64,000 nt of DNA from assembly GCF_947179015.1 (NCBI RefSeq), contig NZ_CAMXCM010000001.1, forward strand, positions 359,387-423,386, in the 5' to 3' direction. How positions within the stretch are numbered: position 1 is the first letter of the stretch; every line of letters begins with the position of its first letter. This document shows positions 63,624 to 64,000 of this stretch, piece by piece. The position numbers and the translations under genes are program-made. The DNA comes from Commensalibacter communis. GTDB taxonomy: Bacteria > Pseudomonadota > Alphaproteobacteria > Acetobacterales > Acetobacteraceae. A model generated the notes under the pieces. The model did not search any database. It saw only the letters and a list, made by a program, of their open reading frames with translations, and was not told the DNA's origin.

Positions 63624-64000
63624 ATGTCAAATCCTTTGAAAGTTGAACTCTTAAGTCCCGCGGGGACATTAAAATCCATGCGTTATGCATTTGCCTATGG
63701 CGCAGATGCTGTTTATGCGGGACAACCTCGATATAGTTTAAGAGTTCGGAATAATGAGTTTAATCACGAGAATCTTAAAATTGGGATTGATGAAGCTCAT
63801 GCTCAGGGGAAATGTTTTTATGTGGTGGTGAACATTGCCCCTCATAATGCGAAATTAAAAACTTTTATCAAAGATTTAGAACCTGTGGTTGCAATGAATC
63901 CAGATGCATTGATTATGTCTGATCCTGGATTGATTATGATGGTGCGTGAAGCATTTCCTGATATGGCTGTGCATTTATCTGTGCAAGCCAATGCAGTCAA
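63624..64000 (+). CDS. U32 peptidase-family protein, TrhP/YegQ-like (cut by window edge)
   Basis: The first 125 codons of a U32-family protein, translated by hand from the ATG at 63624. It begins KVELLSPAGTLKSMRYAFAYGADAVYAGQPRYSLRVRNNEF and continues with NIAPHNAKLKTF and PDALIMSDPGLIMMVREAFPD, a close fit to the YegQ/TrhP branch. TrhP takes part in prephenate-dependent hydroxylation of wobble uridine in tRNA. The metal-binding cysteines would lie beyond the window. An AT-rich 158-bp gap precedes it. Confidence 0.87.
   Translation, partial: MSNPLKVELLSPAGTLKSMRYAFAYGADAVYAGQPRYSLRVRNNEFNHENLKIGIDEAHAQGKCFYVVVNIAPHNAKLKTFIKDLEPVVAMNPDALIMSDPGLIMMVREAFPDMAVHLSVQANAV

Noticed and set aside
1-64000. 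tRNA, rRNA, CRISPR arrays, IS elements or prophage
   Set aside because: Reading the intergenic gaps on both strands I saw no T-loop-like GGTTCGAATCC patterns, no regular short repeats with spacers, and no transposase, integrase or phage genes.

Overview
The window is a stretch of ordinary chromosome from a low-GC alphaproteobacterium. The pointers are a DUF3035/BamF-type lipoprotein behind lspA, a Suv3-like RNA helicase, two glutamyl-tRNA synthetases, a PyrB-linked dihydroorotase homologue without its first metal motif, and the order gltX-pyrB-pyrC-plsY-dprA-topA. My best guess is an AT-rich member of the Acetobacteraceae (Commensalibacter-like); this is an inference from gene content and base composition, not a database result. 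I see no rRNA, tRNA, CRISPR array, insertion sequence or prophage.

Layout. 1-1555 holds arginine genes (argD, start of argF) on the minus strand. 1701-13547 is mostly plus strand: recX, a CHAP lipoprotein, tatA, ribF, ileS-lspA-bamF-like-mutL, a free-standing nuoM and fumC. 13646-22615 has a YcxB-like membrane protein, parE, two exported proteins with lysine-rich tails, an Rrf2 regulator divergent from cysK, an OmpA-family porin and an S41 protease. 22824-31022 is a minus-strand run of topA, dprA, plsY, pyrC-like, pyrB and gltX with overlapping ends. 31238-37728 carries a tryptophan-rich unknown, a three-gene IolH-like/Gfo-Idh-MocA/TIM-barrel sugar module and comEC. 37831-43040 is a minus-strand histidine operon (hisB, DUF2628, hisH, GNAT, hisA, hisF, hisE) continuing into a HIT gene and nth. 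43241-51409 holds redox genes (nitroreductase, UbiH-like, fpr, gor), the Suv3-like helicase and two exported unknowns. 51719-59681 has a SUKH-domain gene, metNIQ, class II DAHP synthase, pncB and a second gltX. 59763-62898 is an SDR/MFS pair divergent from a LysR regulator. The end holds a frameshifted small membrane-protein gene and the start of a U32 peptidase (TrhP-like).

Working together, most genes are housekeeping: amino-acid (Arg, His, Cys, aromatic, Met uptake), pyrimidine and cofactor (flavin, NAD) synthesis, DNA topology and repair, DNA uptake (dprA, comEC), and envelope maturation (lspA, bamF-like, tatA, ompA). The accessory-looking parts are the sugar module, the SDR/MFS/LysR module, the SUKH gene and several unknown exported proteins. 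I found no strong case for a wholly new multi-gene system. The best leads are the stand-alone nuoM, the cysteine-free Rrf2/cysK pair, the IolH-like module without other iol genes, the long inverted repeat that abuts the comEC start codon, and the exported proteins with histone-like basic tails.
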